A stretch of 64,000 nt of DNA, taken from Prochlorococcus sp. AG-402-I23 (GTDB taxonomy: Bacteria; Cyanobacteriota; Cyanobacteriia; PCC-6307; Cyanobiaceae). The position numbers and the translations under genes were made by a program. Shown here piece by piece: positions 11,838 to 22,885 of this stretch (positions within the stretch are counted from its first letter, which is position 1; each line of letters starts with the position of its first letter). Below the pieces are notes generated by a model, which saw only the letters and a list, made by a program, of their open reading frames with translations, searched no databases and had not been told where the DNA came from. The DNA is taken from the NCBI GenBank assembly GCA_003216915.1, contig QCIB01000001.1:55695-119694 (forward strand). Reading direction: 5' to 3'.

Positions 11838-12335
11838 CTAGTTAATTTTGAAAGTTGTTAAATTGTCTTCTTTCCACTCTGAAAAAGGATTGTTGGCGAG
11901 ATTGAAATTTGAGTAATGTGTCAGCCCAGTAATTTCTTTTGATATGAAAGATGGAAGAAATAAATCTTCTTTTTCATTAGAAAGTTCAATTTCAGCAATT
12001 TCAAGTGGATAATTATTTTCTTTAAAGCAATCTATAATCCAAGATTTTTTTTCAATTTCTAAAAAGAATCTATCTTTTTTAATTGTATTTGAAAGATTTG
12101 ACATTATTGTTTCAGCATCGCTTCGTGGAATGGAGTATTCATATTCAAAGTTCGTAAAGCCCTTGATATGTTTTTTAAGTGCGATTTTAGAGTTTTTGCC
12201 TATAAGCCTTACCCTAATAATCCAACCATCTAAACTTTTGGATAAATATCCTTGTTCAATATAAATTTTTTTATTTATGAATTCTTTCCAATTATCATTT
12301 TTTATAAGAAATCTTCTTTCTATCTCTATGGCCAT
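11838..12335 (-). CDS. CYTH-domain protein (triphosphate tunnel metalloenzyme family)
   Basis: N-terminal EIERRFLI signature, EQGYLSK, and alternating acidic/basic strands; start codon abuts nadK stop. Confidence 0.85.
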   Translation of the reverse strand: MAIEIERRFLIKNDNWKEFINKKIYIEQGYLSKSLDGWIIRVRLIGKNSKIALKKHIKGFTNFEYEYSIPRSDAETIMSNLSNTIKKDRFFLEIEKKSWIIDCFKENNYPLEIAEIELSNEKEDLFLPSFISKEITGLTHYSNFNLANNPFSEWKEDNLTTFKIN

Positions 12336-13247
12336 TTAATTTTCGAAATTTTTTTTAGATAAATCACCTTTCCAATCTAGTTTTTTTATTAGGGTATTAT
12401 AGTAACTTGTGCTTTTTTTAAACTTTATTATTTTGCAGGGTGATTGCCCTTTTTTGATCTCACAATAATAATTTTCCTTAATAGTCATACATTTTGAACC
12501 GTCTCTCCATAATTTAATTGCCCCTTTACTTTTTTTTACAGGTTTAATAATTACCTTACTTGTATTAGGTATAACTATTGGTCTACTAGCCAAACTCATC
12601 GGGCAAATAGGGTTAATTATCATTGCATCAATACTAGGATGCACTATTGGCCCCCCTGCAGCCATTGAGTAGGCTGTTGAACCAGTAGATGTAGATATGA
12701 TTAATCCATCACCTTTGTATTCATTAACCTTCTCGTTATCTATTTCAATTTGTATTTGGTTGGTTGGAGAAATGTCTTCTTCAACAGATTTAAAATAAAA
12801 ATCATTTAAGGCATCGTAGCTTTTTATAATCTTTGTCTCAGAACTTTTCCCATTAATACAAACATTACAATTTAATCTATTAAGAAAGTCAATTTTATAT
12901 TCTTCGTTTTCAAGGATTTCAATAAAAGATTTGTCAAACAAAAAATCTTTTTCTTGCGTAAGGAAACCAAGATTACCACCAATATTAATGCTCAACAAAG
13001 GAATATCATATTTCGCTAAAGCATTTGCACATTTAAGGAATGTTCCATCTCCACCAAGAACTATGCCAATATTTGGTTGTAATTCTAAATTACAAAAATA
13101 TTGTTCAATTTCATCTTTGTAAAAATCACTTTCGATTCTGTTTGATTTTATATTTTTAGCGTTGAGGACTTTTTCACAGAATTTAGAAGCCTCTTGAGCT
13201 ATAGAACTATCTGAACGATATACAATAAGCACTAATGAAAGTTTCAT
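12336..13247 (-). CDS. nadK: NAD kinase
   Basis: [32 protein letters not shown] and [26 protein letters not shown]. Confidence 0.95.
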   Translation of the reverse strand: MKLSLVLIVYRSDSSIAQEASKFCEKVLNAKNIKSNRIESDFYKDEIEQYFCNLELQPNIGIVLGGDGTFLKCANALAKYDIPLLSINIGGNLGFLTQEKDFLFDKSFIEILENEEYKIDFLNRLNCNVCINGKSSETKIIKSYDALNDFYFKSVEEDISPTNQIQIEIDNEKVNEYKGDGLIISTSTGSTAYSMAAGGPIVHPSIDAMIINPICPMSLASRPIVIPNTSKVIIKPVKKSKGAIKLWRDGSKCMTIKENYYCEIKKGQSPCKIIKFKKSTSYYNTLIKKLDWKGDLSKKNFEN

Positions 13248-13256
13248 TTAGTGGTT

Positions 13257-13580
13257 TTACCATTTTAATAAATTAAAACTTTCCATATCTACAGTTACCC
13301 TATTCCTATATAGAGATAATAAGATAGCTAATCCAACTGCTGCTTCTGCGGCAGCAACAGTAATTACAAAAATTGTAAAAACTTGTCCTTGAATTAAATT
13401 ATTATCAACATAGGAAGAAAACGCCATTAAGTTTATATTTACTGCATTGAGCATTAACTCAATGCTCATAAGAACTCTTACTGCATTTCTACTATTTAAT
13501 AATCCCCAGATCCCAATACAGAATAGTGCTGAAGATACTATTAAAAATGCTTGAATAGGAATTGATTCTAAACTAATCAT
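13257..13580 (-). CDS. ndhE: NAD(P)H-quinone oxidoreductase subunit 4L
   Basis: 107 aa, NAVRVLMSIELMLNAVNINLMAF, EAAVGLAILLSLYRNR. Confidence 0.95.
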   Translation of the reverse strand: MISLESIPIQAFLIVSSALFCIGIWGLLNSRNAVRVLMSIELMLNAVNINLMAFSSYVDNNLIQGQVFTIFVITVAAAEAAVGLAILLSLYRNRVTVDMESFNLLKW

Positions 13581-13595
13581 AAGAAAGGTGAAATG

Positions 13596-14195
13596 TTAAT
13601 TTTTATTTGTAAGTAATGGTTCTGATGATTTTTCAATTAACTCTTGATCAACGGGTAATCCAGTGGAAATATCCTTGCTCATTACATCTCTTCTAGCTAA
13701 AACAATAGCTCCAATCATTGCCATTAAAAGTAAAACTGAGGCTACTTCAAATGGAAGTAAATAATCACTAAAAAGATGTTCACCAATTCTGATAGTTGAT
13801 TCTTCTCCTATAGAGTTTTGAGGATTTGATAAGCTCCATACATTAGTCAAGTCAACTCTTATTAAAAGGCTTAGCAGGGTTAAACATATTGATGTTGATA
13901 TGATTCTTCTCGATTTTATGTCATTGATGGGCTTTAAATCTTCTTTTTTATTGACTAGCATTATTGCGAAGATTATTAATACATTAACTGCACCCACATA
14001 AACTAAAACTTGTGCTGCAGCAACAAAACTTGCATTTAAAAGAAGATATAATCCTGCCACACTCATGAAAACTCCTCCTAGAAGAAAGGCTGAATAAACA
14101 ATACTTTCGAGCAATACAACACCAAGTGCTCCAATAAGTATAACTAAAGATAAAATTGTAAAACAAATAATTTGAGTTGTTATTGCAATTGACAT
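13596..14195 (-). CDS. ndhG: NAD(P)H-quinone oxidoreductase subunit 6
   Basis: Nuo J/NdhG-type multi-TM protein in ndhA-I-G-E order. Confidence 0.93.
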   Translation of the reverse strand: MSIAITTQIICFTILSLVILIGALGVVLLESIVYSAFLLGGVFMSVAGLYLLLNASFVAAAQVLVYVGAVNVLIIFAIMLVNKKEDLKPINDIKSRRIISTSICLTLLSLLIRVDLTNVWSLSNPQNSIGEESTIRIGEHLFSDYLLPFEVASVLLLMAMIGAIVLARRDVMSKDISTGLPVDQELIEKSSEPLLTNKN

Positions 14196-14208
14196 AAATT
14201 AATGGAAA

Positions 14209-14835
14209 TTAATTGTTTGGATTAGAAACTTTATCTTTATTTTCATTAGATTCCTTTCTCATCCAATCATAGACTTCTTCAGGTAATTTACCAGCTCTAG
14301 TATCTGAAGCTGGAATTTCATGAGGGTCCATGACACCTTTAGGAAGATAGGCAAGTTCTCTTAGAGGTTTAACTGAAGGATCTGTTGTGACATTTGTAGG
14401 CAACCTACCAAGTGCAACATTATCAAAATTTAGATTGTGTCTGTCAAAAGTAGCTAATTCATATTCTTCAGTCATTGAAAGACAATTAGTTGGACAATAT
14501 TCAACACAATTTCCACAAAAAATACAAACTCCAAAATCTATAGAATAATTTCTTAGTTCCTTTTTTTTGGTTTCTTTATTCATTACCCAATCAACTACTG
14601 GCAGATTTATGGGACATACTCTCACGCAAACTTCACAAGCAATACATTTATCGAATTCATAATGTATCCGACCTCTATATCTTTCAGAAGGTATTAATTT
14701 TTCATATGGATATTGGACAGTAACAGGTCTTCTTCGAAGATGATCAAAAGTAACTGATAAGCCATTATATAAATATTTGCCAGCATTAAATGCTTCTTTG
14801 ATATAGCTATTTATTTGTTGAAGGAAATTTTTCAT
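14209..14835 (-). CDS. ndhI: NAD(P)H-quinone oxidoreductase subunit I (2x[4Fe-4S])
   Basis: [16 protein letters not shown] and [17 protein letters not shown]. Confidence 0.97.
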   Translation of the reverse strand: MKNFLQQINSYIKEAFNAGKYLYNGLSVTFDHLRRRPVTVQYPYEKLIPSERYRGRIHYEFDKCIACEVCVRVCPINLPVVDWVMNKETKKKELRNYSIDFGVCIFCGNCVEYCPTNCLSMTEEYELATFDRHNLNFDNVALGRLPTNVTTDPSVKPLRELAYLPKGVMDPHEIPASDTRAGKLPEEVYDWMRKESNENKDKVSNPNN

Positions 14836-14903
14836 TTTGAAGAATTTACTTAATTATTTTATTTTAGTGGATTAATTTTTAATTTAAGTATTTTTACTTA
14901 AGT

Positions 14904-16022
14904 TTAACCACCAAAGATTTGCGGGAAAGCAAGTTTTAATCCTGCAGTTATCAAAAGATTAGCAAGAGAAATTGGAAGAAGAAACTTCCATCCTAGATCT
15001 AATAGTTGATCTATTCTTACTCTAGGAGTTGTCCAACGCAATAATATTGCAATGAAAACTAAAAGATATGCTTTCAATACAGTCATTACAATTCCTATTG
15101 ATGCAGTCAAAACTTGTATGAAGGGTGCATTAATTGGCAAATTTAGAAACTTAGCTATTAATTCAACTGGAATAGGAAAACCCCATCCTCCCAAATAAAG
15201 TATTGATACCAATAAAGCTGAAAGGATTAAATTAATGTAACTCCCAAGGTAGAACAGTGCGAATTTCATCCCTGCATATTCAGTTTGATATCCTGCAACT
15301 AATTCTTCTTCTGCTTCGGGTAAGTCAAATGGAAGTCTCTCGCATTCTGCAAGAGCACAAATCCAAAAGACTATAAAACCAACTGGTTGTCTCCATATAT
15401 TCCAACTTAGGATTCCAGCACCACTTTGTTGGTTGACAATGTCAATAGTACTTAGAGAATTTGTCATTAGTACGATAGCCAGTACAGATAAAGCTAAAGG
15501 AATTTCATAACTTATTGATTGAGCTGCTGCTCTTAAGCCTCCTAATAAAGAATACTTATTATTTGATGCATATCCGCTCATAAGAAGTCCAATTGGCTGG
15601 ATACTGCTTAAAGCGATCCATAGGAAAATTCCAATACCAACGTTACTTATTAAAAGGTTTTGCCCAAAAGGAACAATTAACCAGGACAGAATCACTGGAA
15701 CAAGAACTAATATAGGTCCTGCAGTGAAGAGAATTCCATCCGCTTTAGCAGGAATAATATCCTCTTTGACAAGTAACTTAAGACCATCTGCAATTGGTTG
15801 GAGGACACCAAGGGCTCCTGCATATTCGGGCCCTATTCTTTGTTGAGCAGCAGCAGATATTTTTCTTTCAAGCCAAACTGTTACTAAAACGCCAACAACT
15901 GCAGCTACCAAAACCAAAAGCATAGGTAGAGGGAGCCAAATAATATGAGCGATTTCGCTGGAAAGGCCAAAACCTTTTAAGAATTCATTAAAACTATATT
16001 CGAGATCTAATCCGTATTCCAA
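14904..16022 (-). CDS. ndhA: NAD(P)H-quinone oxidoreductase subunit 1
   Basis: [48 protein letters not shown]. Confidence 0.97.
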   Translation of the reverse strand: MEYGLDLEYSFNEFLKGFGLSSEIAHIIWLPLPMLLVLVAAVVGVLVTVWLERKISAAAQQRIGPEYAGALGVLQPIADGLKLLVKEDIIPAKADGILFTAGPILVLVPVILSWLIVPFGQNLLISNVGIGIFLWIALSSIQPIGLLMSGYASNNKYSLLGGLRAAAQSISYEIPLALSVLAIVLMTNSLSTIDIVNQQSGAGILSWNIWRQPVGFIVFWICALAECERLPFDLPEAEEELVAGYQTEYAGMKFALFYLGSYINLILSALLVSILYLGGWGFPIPVELIAKFLNLPINAPFIQVLTASIGIVMTVLKAYLLVFIAILLRWTTPRVRIDQLLDLGWKFLLPISLANLLITAGLKLAFPQIFGG

Positions 16023-16098
16023 GAATTTTTATGTTATTTACCTTATAGATTAACTCTTCATAAACAATATGTGTGTTTTTTATGAAAAGCTGCAAATA

Positions 16099-17244
16099 TT
16101 ATTCTCTATTTTCTAAACTGATCCAATCTCTTGGTGCTGAACCTGTATAAATTTGCGATGGTCTGAAAATTCTATTTGCTCCAAGTTGCTCTCTCCAATG
16201 AGCTAACCAACCAGCCACTCTAGATATGGCAAAAATTGGAGTAAATAAATCACGAGGAATACCAAGTTTTCTATAAACAAGACCAGAATAAAAATCCACG
16301 TTTGGGAATATACCCTTAGGTCCAAGTCTTGGTATTGCTTCTGCCTCCAGTGATTTAGCAACTTCATACATTTCATCTGCTCCAAATCTAATAAAAAGCT
16401 CTTCTGCTAGTTTTTGAAGAATTATTGCTCTTGGATCTTTGACTTTATATTCTCTATGGCCGAAGCCCATTATCTTACTTTTATTTTTTATTGCATTATC
16501 TAAAAAAGAACTAGCGTTTTCTGGGGTTTTAATCTCTTCTAACATTGCAATCACATCTTCATTTGCTCCTCCATGAAGTGGGCCAGCCAGAGTTCCTACT
16601 GCAGAGGCGATGACAGCATATGGGTCTGTAAGAGTACTTGCAGTCACTCTAGCGCTAAATGTACTTGCGTTTAAACTATGTTCTGCATGTAGAATTAAGC
16701 ACCTATCAAAAACTTTTGCAGCTATGGGATCTTGTTCTTTTTCAGTTAGCATGTAAAGAAAATTTGATGAGTAAGTCAAATCATCTCTAGGTTGAATTGG
16801 GTCTTGTCCTTTTCTAATGAGTTGAAACGCAGCAATCATTGTGGGTATTTTTGCTATTAGTCTTATGACTGCGTTGTAGATGTAATTAGGATCATCTATT
16901 GCCCTACGCGAATAGAACAGTCCCAAAGAAGCCGCACTAGATTGCAGAGCATCCATAGGATGACCTGTCGCAGGGAAACATTTCATCATATCTCTTACTC
17001 TAAAACTTAACCTTCGATGCATCTGAACTTCTTGTTCAAAATCTCTAAGTTGAATAGCCGTGGGCAATTCACCCCATATCAATAGGTAAGCAGTTTCTAA
17101 AAAACTGCTTTTTTTGGATAGTTCCTCAATGGAGTACCCCCTGTACAATAATTTACCTTTGTTGCCGTCAATATCACAGATAGATGAATTAGTAACTGGG
17201 ACACCCTCTAATCCTGGTTTTAAAATTAGTTTGTTATTGTCCAA
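16099..17244 (-). CDS. gltA: Citrate synthase
   Basis: GPLHGGANEDVIAMLEEI, GFGHREYKVKDPRAIIL, NVDFYSGLVYRKLGIP. Confidence 0.96.
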   Translation of the reverse strand: MDNNKLILKPGLEGVPVTNSSICDIDGNKGKLLYRGYSIEELSKKSSFLETAYLLIWGELPTAIQLRDFEQEVQMHRRLSFRVRDMMKCFPATGHPMDALQSSAASLGLFYSRRAIDDPNYIYNAVIRLIAKIPTMIAAFQLIRKGQDPIQPRDDLTYSSNFLYMLTEKEQDPIAAKVFDRCLILHAEHSLNASTFSARVTASTLTDPYAVIASAVGTLAGPLHGGANEDVIAMLEEIKTPENASSFLDNAIKNKSKIMGFGHREYKVKDPRAIILQKLAEELFIRFGADEMYEVAKSLEAEAIPRLGPKGIFPNVDFYSGLVYRKLGIPRDLFTPIFAISRVAGWLAHWREQLGANRIFRPSQIYTGSAPRDWISLENRE

Positions 17245-17368
17245 TTGCTTAATTCAATATCAAATACTTATAGATTAAAGATAGTCAATTAATTTTTAAT
17301 TAACCACAAGTTATTAACTTCACAAAAATTTCAAATGATTGTCTTTGAAGCTTATTTGAATAACTTTA

Positions 17369-18835
17369 TTAGGGTATTTTAAAACTTGTTTCTGTGTAAA
17401 GAATTGGATTTTTTTCTGGAATAGATTGACTTAAGATTTCTAGATATTCTTCATTTGATATTTTTAAAATATTTCTAATGAGAAAATTAAGATCTTCCAA
17501 ATCAGGCAAATATCTAATTTTATTGGAATTTTCATCTTTGATATCAACTTTTGTATAAAGGAAAGTAGATTTATCTTTATAACTTTTTAGGTTGAAAAAT
17601 TTTTTTGAGATTGTTTCTAGTTTTTTACTATCTATTAAAAAATTACTTATGAATTGCAACCCTCTTGATTCTATTGAATAGATATTTTCAAAAGTTAATT
17701 GTTTTATTGCATCGTTTTTTTCTTCAAGAATATCTTTGGAATATATCGAGTAAATATCTTCATTTTGTTTCAAAGTATATTTGTTGAAATCTTTTAATTT
17801 TTTCAAAGCACTTAAATCAAATTGATTGTCAGTATTTTTTTCAAATGTAAAAAGCCAATCTTTTCTTGAATTGAGAATTAAGATGTTTTGATTTGTATTT
17901 TGGTTAAAATCTTCAAAAAAACTTAGTTCAAAATTATTTATAAAAGGTTTTAGATATTTTTCAAAATTTGAAATTTCAGTAAAAATTGAAACTTGAGGAT
18001 TATCTTTATTAGTATTTTCTTTATTTATAAATTTATCATAAGCAAAAATATCAATATTTTTTTCATTATTTAGTAAATATGATTTTAAAATTAAATGTTT
18101 ATTTTTTAAGTCAAATATTGTAGCTACAATATCCTCATTTCTATTAGTAAAAATTTCTTTATCAAAAAATATACTTTCCCCAAATTTCTTTGTAAGTAAT
18201 ATATTTTTTTGATTTTTGAGTCTAAAAAGTTCTCCCTCATATTGAAATTTTTTTTCTCCAAAATCATTGCTATAGTTAATACTATTTTTGATCAATTCTT
18301 TATCTGATGAAGCAATTATATAATTGTCTTCGGTTCGGTATATAAAGTTGAGGAAATTTATTTTGTTGTCTCTATTAATTGAAATTATCTCATCAATCTG
18401 ATCAATTTTATTAGGCAAATTTAATAAATCTTCTATTGTTTTTTCTGGCTTAATTTTAAAAACAATCAAAATATCATCTTTAAGTTTTTTATTATTTTCA
18501 AAAGTTGAGATTATGAGTTCATTATTATAGATATCTTCTAATTTATTGTTGCCTAGATCTATACCTAAGTAATCTAATATAGAGTCTTTTATTAAAAAAA
18601 AGTTATCTTGATTTGTTGGATTTTTACCTTTTTCATTATTTTTAACAATATTAAAATTATCAAAATTTGAAATAAATAATAATTTATTGTTTTCAGGTAT
18701 ATATTTTAAGATATTTAGTTGCTCAATATTTGTACTTTGCTCATTATTTTTATTAGCACAAACTTTTTTAAAACCAAAAAAAAGTAATAAAGATAATAAT
18801 AGTATTATTGCTACTACTCTAAGTTTCATTATCAA
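17369..18835 (-). CDS. Hypothetical exported/membrane-anchored protein (possibly DUF3352-like)
   Basis: 488 aa continuous ORF with N-terminal hydrophobic anchor; Lys/Asn-rich. Confidence 0.6.
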   Translation of the reverse strand: MIMKLRVVAIILLLSLLLFFGFKKVCANKNNEQSTNIEQLNILKYIPENNKLLFISNFDNFNIVKNNEKGKNPTNQDNFFLIKDSILDYLGIDLGNNKLEDIYNNELIISTFENNKKLKDDILIVFKIKPEKTIEDLLNLPNKIDQIDEIISINRDNKINFLNFIYRTEDNYIIASSDKELIKNSINYSNDFGEKKFQYEGELFRLKNQKNILLTKKFGESIFFDKEIFTNRNEDIVATIFDLKNKHLILKSYLLNNEKNIDIFAYDKFINKENTNKDNPQVSIFTEISNFEKYLKPFINNFELSFFEDFNQNTNQNILILNSRKDWLFTFEKNTDNQFDLSALKKLKDFNKYTLKQNEDIYSIYSKDILEEKNDAIKQLTFENIYSIESRGLQFISNFLIDSKKLETISKKFFNLKSYKDKSTFLYTKVDIKDENSNKIRYLPDLEDLNFLIRNILKISNEEYLEILSQSIPEKNPILYTETSFKIP

Positions 18836-18918
18836 TGTTTATTTTTATTTTTAACAATAAACTTCCTACTGCAACTTAATTTATTAAATTGTAAATAACA
18901 CATAATTTATCCTATAAA

Positions 18919-19269
18919 TTGGGAAGTTATCCAAAATCTATAAACGCTTCTAATCTCAATGATTGGTTTAATTCTGAGAAAGAAGATCCAGTTTTGATTG
19001 ATGTAAGAGAACAGTCAGAGCTTGAACTAGCTCGTTTCTCAAAAGAATTTTTACATATACCAATTAGTAAAGTCACATCTGAATACGTTGGAGAAATATT
19101 TGCTGGTTTATTAGAGAGAGAAATTGTGGTTATCTGTCATGCAGGAATAAGAAGTTATAACTTTTCTCAATGGTGCTTGGATAATAATTTTGTGAGCGAA
19201 ATATGGAATTTGGAGGAGGGTATAGATGGATGGAGTAGATATATTGACCAATCAATTCCAAGGTATTGA
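18919..19269 (+). CDS. Rhodanese-like domain protein
   Basis: VLIDVREQSELELARF and active-site loop CHAGIRS. Confidence 0.9.
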   Translation: MGSYPKSINASNLNDWFNSEKEDPVLIDVREQSELELARFSKEFLHIPISKVTSEYVGEIFAGLLEREIVVICHAGIRSYNFSQWCLDNNFVSEIWNLEEGIDGWSRYIDQSIPRY

Positions 19270-20514
19270 TTAAATATCTAATGAAGATGCAACAGTATTA
19301 ACATCTTTGTCGCCTCTACCAGAGCAATTGATAACTATATGGCTATCTTTTTCAAGAGTAGGGCATAATTTATCTAACCAAGCAAAGGCATGGGAAGTTT
19401 CAAGTGCAGGTATAATTCCTTCTAGTTCACTAACAAGTCTTAAAGCATCTAAAGCTTCTTGATCTGTGACTGATCCATATTCTGCTCTACCTATATCTTT
19501 TAAATGGCTATGTTCAGGTCCTACTCCCGGGTAATCTAAACCTGCACTTATTGAGTGAGCTTCTTGTACTTGACCATTATCGTCTTGTAAGAGAAGACTC
19601 ATTGATCCATGCAAAATTCCAACTGATCCTTTAGTGATAGTAGCAGCATGTTTGTCAGTATCAACTCCGCTTCCTGCGGCTTCAACTCCAATAAGACGCA
19701 CAGAAGTTTCTTTAACAAAAGGATGGAAAAGCCCCATTGCATTTGATCCCCCACCTACACAAGCAAGCAAAATATCGGGAAAAGATCCAAATGATTCCAA
19801 ACATTGTTTTTTAGTTTCTTCACCTATAACTGCATGAAAATCTCGCACAATCTTTGGGAAAGGGTGCGGGCCGGCAACAGATCCTAAAATGTAGTGTGTG
19901 GTTTCGACATTAGAAACCCAATCTCTGATGGCTTCACTAGTAGCATCCTTAAGTGTTGCAGTTCCAGAATTTACAACTTTAACTTCAGCTCCTAGAAGTT
20001 TCATTCTGAAAACGTTAAGGGATTGCCTTTTTATGTCTTCAGCACCCATGTAGATAATACATTTCAAGCCAAATCTCGCACAAACAGTAGCAGTAGCAAC
20101 TCCATGCTGACCTGCTCCAGTTTCTGCAATTATTCTTTTTTTGCCCATTCTTATTGCCAATAAAGCTTGTCCAAGGGCATTATTAATTTTGTGAGCACCA
20201 GTATGATTTAAATCTTCTCTTTTAAGCCATATTCTGGGAGTTGCTTGTTTAGTTTTGTAATGTTCAGTAAGTCTTTTAGCTTCATAAAGTGGTGTTTCTC
20301 TTCCTACATAAGTCTTAAGAAGATGATTTAATTCTTCTACAAAAAGTTTATCTTTCCATGCATTAGATGCAGCTGTTTCAAGCTCAAAAAGAGCAGGCAT
20401 TAGCGTTTCAGGAACATATTGACCACCATATTTTCCAAATCTTCCCTCTTTGGAGGGTTGATTTAAATCGTCATTTTTATAGTTTTGATCTTTGCGAGAA
20501 AATGTACTTACCAC
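19270..20514 (-). CDS. trpB: Tryptophan synthase beta chain
   Basis: [52 protein letters not shown]. Confidence 0.98.
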   Translation of the reverse strand: MVSTFSRKDQNYKNDDLNQPSKEGRFGKYGGQYVPETLMPALFELETAASNAWKDKLFVEELNHLLKTYVGRETPLYEAKRLTEHYKTKQATPRIWLKREDLNHTGAHKINNALGQALLAIRMGKKRIIAETGAGQHGVATATVCARFGLKCIIYMGAEDIKRQSLNVFRMKLLGAEVKVVNSGTATLKDATSEAIRDWVSNVETTHYILGSVAGPHPFPKIVRDFHAVIGEETKKQCLESFGSFPDILLACVGGGSNAMGLFHPFVKETSVRLIGVEAAGSGVDTDKHAATITKGSVGILHGSMSLLLQDDNGQVQEAHSISAGLDYPGVGPEHSHLKDIGRAEYGSVTDQEALDALRLVSELEGIIPALETSHAFAWLDKLCPTLEKDSHIVINCSGRGDKDVNTVASSLDI

Positions 20515-20553
20515 TTTTTCTATAGAATAAGTATTAACTAACTATAGATTATA

Positions 20554-20874
20554 TTGAAAATAATGGGAAAAAAGAATTGGATCGAATTTGACAATCAAGA
20601 AAAAAAATCTGAAGAAACAGCTAAGGTAGGTACTTTTAATAAAAGATTAAAAATAAATATTTCAAAACAAAAAAAAGGTAAAAAGGGCAAGACTATAACT
20701 TTAATTAGAGGTTTAGGCACTGAGGATGAAATCTTATTAAAAGAATTACTAAAAAAAATTAAAGTTTTTTGTGGGACTGGAGGAACATTAATTGATAGAA
20801 ATATCCAGTTACAGGGTGATATGGTATCGAAATCAATTGAGTTTCTTCGTAAAGAGGGATTTCATAATTTATGA
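20554..20874 (+). CDS. SUI1/YciH-family translation initiation factor-like protein
   Basis: GKTITLIRGLGTEDEILLKELLKKIKVFCGTGGTLIDRNIQLQGD is a SUI1/eIF1 domain. Confidence 0.85.
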   Translation: MKIMGKKNWIEFDNQEKKSEETAKVGTFNKRLKINISKQKKGKKGKTITLIRGLGTEDEILLKELLKKIKVFCGTGGTLIDRNIQLQGDMVSKSIEFLRKEGFHNL

Positions 20875-20901
20875 AGCAAGCGTTAGGATAGGTTTTTAAT
20901 T

Positions 20902-21543
20902 TTGATGATGCAAAAAATGAAAGAACAAGATCAAACAAAGTCAACCAATATAAAATGGCACAATTTAACTATTGATAGAGAAAAGTTAGAGAAAATGAGA
21001 GGTCATAAAGGTATGGTTATCTGGTTTACAGGTTTATCCGGTTCTGGTAAAAGTACTTTGGCCAACGCTTTAAATGAAGTTTTACACTTAGATGGTTTTT
21101 CGACTTATGTGTTGGATGGAGATAATATTAGACACGGCTTATGTAAAGATCTTGGCTTTTCGGATGAAGATAGAGAAGAAAATATAAGAAGAATTGGAGA
21201 AGTTGCGAATTTATTTATGAATGCTGGGATAATAACTATTACAGCATTCGTTTCGCCATTTATTAGCGATAGAGATAAGGTGAGAAAAATTATTGGATAT
21301 AAGGATTTTATTGAAGTTTATTGTGCTGCTGATATTACAGTTTGCGAAAATAGGGATACTAAAGGTCTTTATAAGAAAGCTCGTTTGGGTGAAATTAAGG
21401 AATTTACAGGGATTTCTAGTCCATATGAAGCTCCTCATAATCCAGAAATTGTTGTTGATACAGGTTCATTAGATTTAAATGATTCTGTTGAAAAAGTAGT
21501 TAACTACCTTAAAAAAGAAAACTTTCTTAACAAGGCTGAATAA
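20902..21543 (+). CDS. cysC: Adenylylsulfate kinase
   Basis: GLSGSGKSTLANAL P-loop; LDGDNIRHGLCKDLGFSDEDREENIRRIGEV. Confidence 0.96.
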   Translation: MMMQKMKEQDQTKSTNIKWHNLTIDREKLEKMRGHKGMVIWFTGLSGSGKSTLANALNEVLHLDGFSTYVLDGDNIRHGLCKDLGFSDEDREENIRRIGEVANLFMNAGIITITAFVSPFISDRDKVRKIIGYKDFIEVYCAADITVCENRDTKGLYKKARLGEIKEFTGISSPYEAPHNPEIVVDTGSLDLNDSVEKVVNYLKKENFLNKAE

Positions 21544-21556
21544 AAAAAATATTAGT

Positions 21557-22093
21557 TTATTTATTTTGAAGATAATTGTCAGGTCCAATAGTTGATAACT
21601 TACTATTTTTTGTTCTTACCTGAGTATGAAGATTTTCTCTGAATTCTTTTAAATTTTTCTTTATGGATTCATCAAATAAACTGATCATCTCTATTGCCAA
21701 TAATCCAGCATTCTGACCTCCATTAATTGCAACTGTTGCAACTGGAATCCCAGCGGGCATTTGAACGATTGATAAAAGAGAGTCAATCCCCTTAAGTGTC
21801 TTACTCTCTACTGGTACTCCAATTATAGGAATGCAAGTTATGGATGCCAGCATTCCTGGAAGATGAGCAGCACCACCAGCACCGGCAATTATTACTTTTA
21901 TGTTTTCTGATTCTGCATTTTTTGCATATTCCAACATTTCAATAGGTGTTCGATGAGCAGAAAGTATACAAACTTCAGTTTTTATTCCAAATTCGCTTAA
22001 AATGTCAATGGCTGGTTTCAATGTTTTTAGATCTGAATCACTACCCATTACGACAGCAATTTTATAAATATCTTTAGAATTCAATTCTGACAA
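21557..22093 (-). CDS. purE: N5-carboxyaminoimidazole ribonucleotide mutase
   Basis: VVMGSDSDLKTL, SAHRTP, AGAGGAAHLPGMLAS. Confidence 0.96.
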   Translation of the reverse strand: MSELNSKDIYKIAVVMGSDSDLKTLKPAIDILSEFGIKTEVCILSAHRTPIEMLEYAKNAESENIKVIIAGAGGAAHLPGMLASITCIPIIGVPVESKTLKGIDSLLSIVQMPAGIPVATVAINGGQNAGLLAIEMISLFDESIKKNLKEFRENLHTQVRTKNSKLSTIGPDNYLQNK

Positions 22094-22182
22094 AATAACA
22101 AATCAATTCTTTCCTATAATGGCGTGCAATTAATTTGGCGCCAGTTAGTTAGTATAAAAAAATAAATTTTTCATAGAATATT

Positions 22183-22884
22183 ATGACGTCAAATAAGATT
22201 ATCGAAAAAAGTGAAGTTAGGGAGTATTTTAATGGAACTGGCTTTAAAAGATGGAATAAAATTTATAGCAAATCTGATGAAATTAATACAGTTCAGAAAA
22301 ATATTAGAAAAGGACATCAAAAAACTGTAGATGATGTAGTCTCATACATCAAAAATTATTCTGAACTAACAAAAAAAAGTTATTGTGATGCAGGATGTGG
22401 TGTAGGAAGTCTTTCGATACCTTTACTAAGACTTGGTATAAAAGAACTACAGGTGAGCGATATTTCTTCTGAAATGATTAAAGAAACGAAGAAACGCATT
22501 AAAGAATTAGGTTTGAATCAGGGTAAAATCAAATATGAAGTCTGTGATCTGGAAAAATTAAAAGGATTATTTGATGTTGTAGTTTGTTTGGATGTATTTA
22601 TTCATTATCCTCAAAAGGTCGCAGAAGAAATGGTTCAACATCTATGCGATTTAAGCAAAGAAAAACTAATCGTTAGCTTTGCTCCTTATACTCCAGTTCT
22701 TGCTGTTCTAAAAAATATTGGAAAATTATTTCCTGGGCCAAGTAAAACTACAAGGGCATATACATTGAAAGAAAAGGGTATTATTAATGCTGCTAAAGAA
22801 AGAGGATTTAAAGTTGTTAAAAAGAAATTAAATCAAGCTCCTTTTTATTTTTCAAAACTAATTGAATTCGAAAAAATTAAATAA
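22183..22884 (+). CDS. chlM: Mg-protoporphyrin IX methyltransferase
   Basis: VREYFNGTGFKRWNKIYS and SAM-binding DAGCGVGSLSIPL. Confidence 0.93.
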   Translation: MTSNKIIEKSEVREYFNGTGFKRWNKIYSKSDEINTVQKNIRKGHQKTVDDVVSYIKNYSELTKKSYCDAGCGVGSLSIPLLRLGIKELQVSDISSEMIKETKKRIKELGLNQGKIKYEVCDLEKLKGLFDVVVCLDVFIHYPQKVAEEMVQHLCDLSKEKLIVSFAPYTPVLAVLKNIGKLFPGPSKTTRAYTLKEKGIINAAKERGFKVVKKKLNQAPFYFSKLIEFEKIK

Positions 22885-22885
22885 T

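Noticed and set aside
13984-14166. Second minus-strand frame inside ndhG
   Set aside because: Out-of-frame shadow ORF with biased Cys/Ser/Phe composition; ndhG frame is clearly the coding one.
16203-16385. Second minus-strand frame inside gltA
   Set aside because: Out-of-frame shadow ORF within citrate synthase.
20759-20944. Minus-strand 61 aa ORF spanning SUI1/cysC junction
   Set aside because: Antisense to two supported genes, no recognisable domain.
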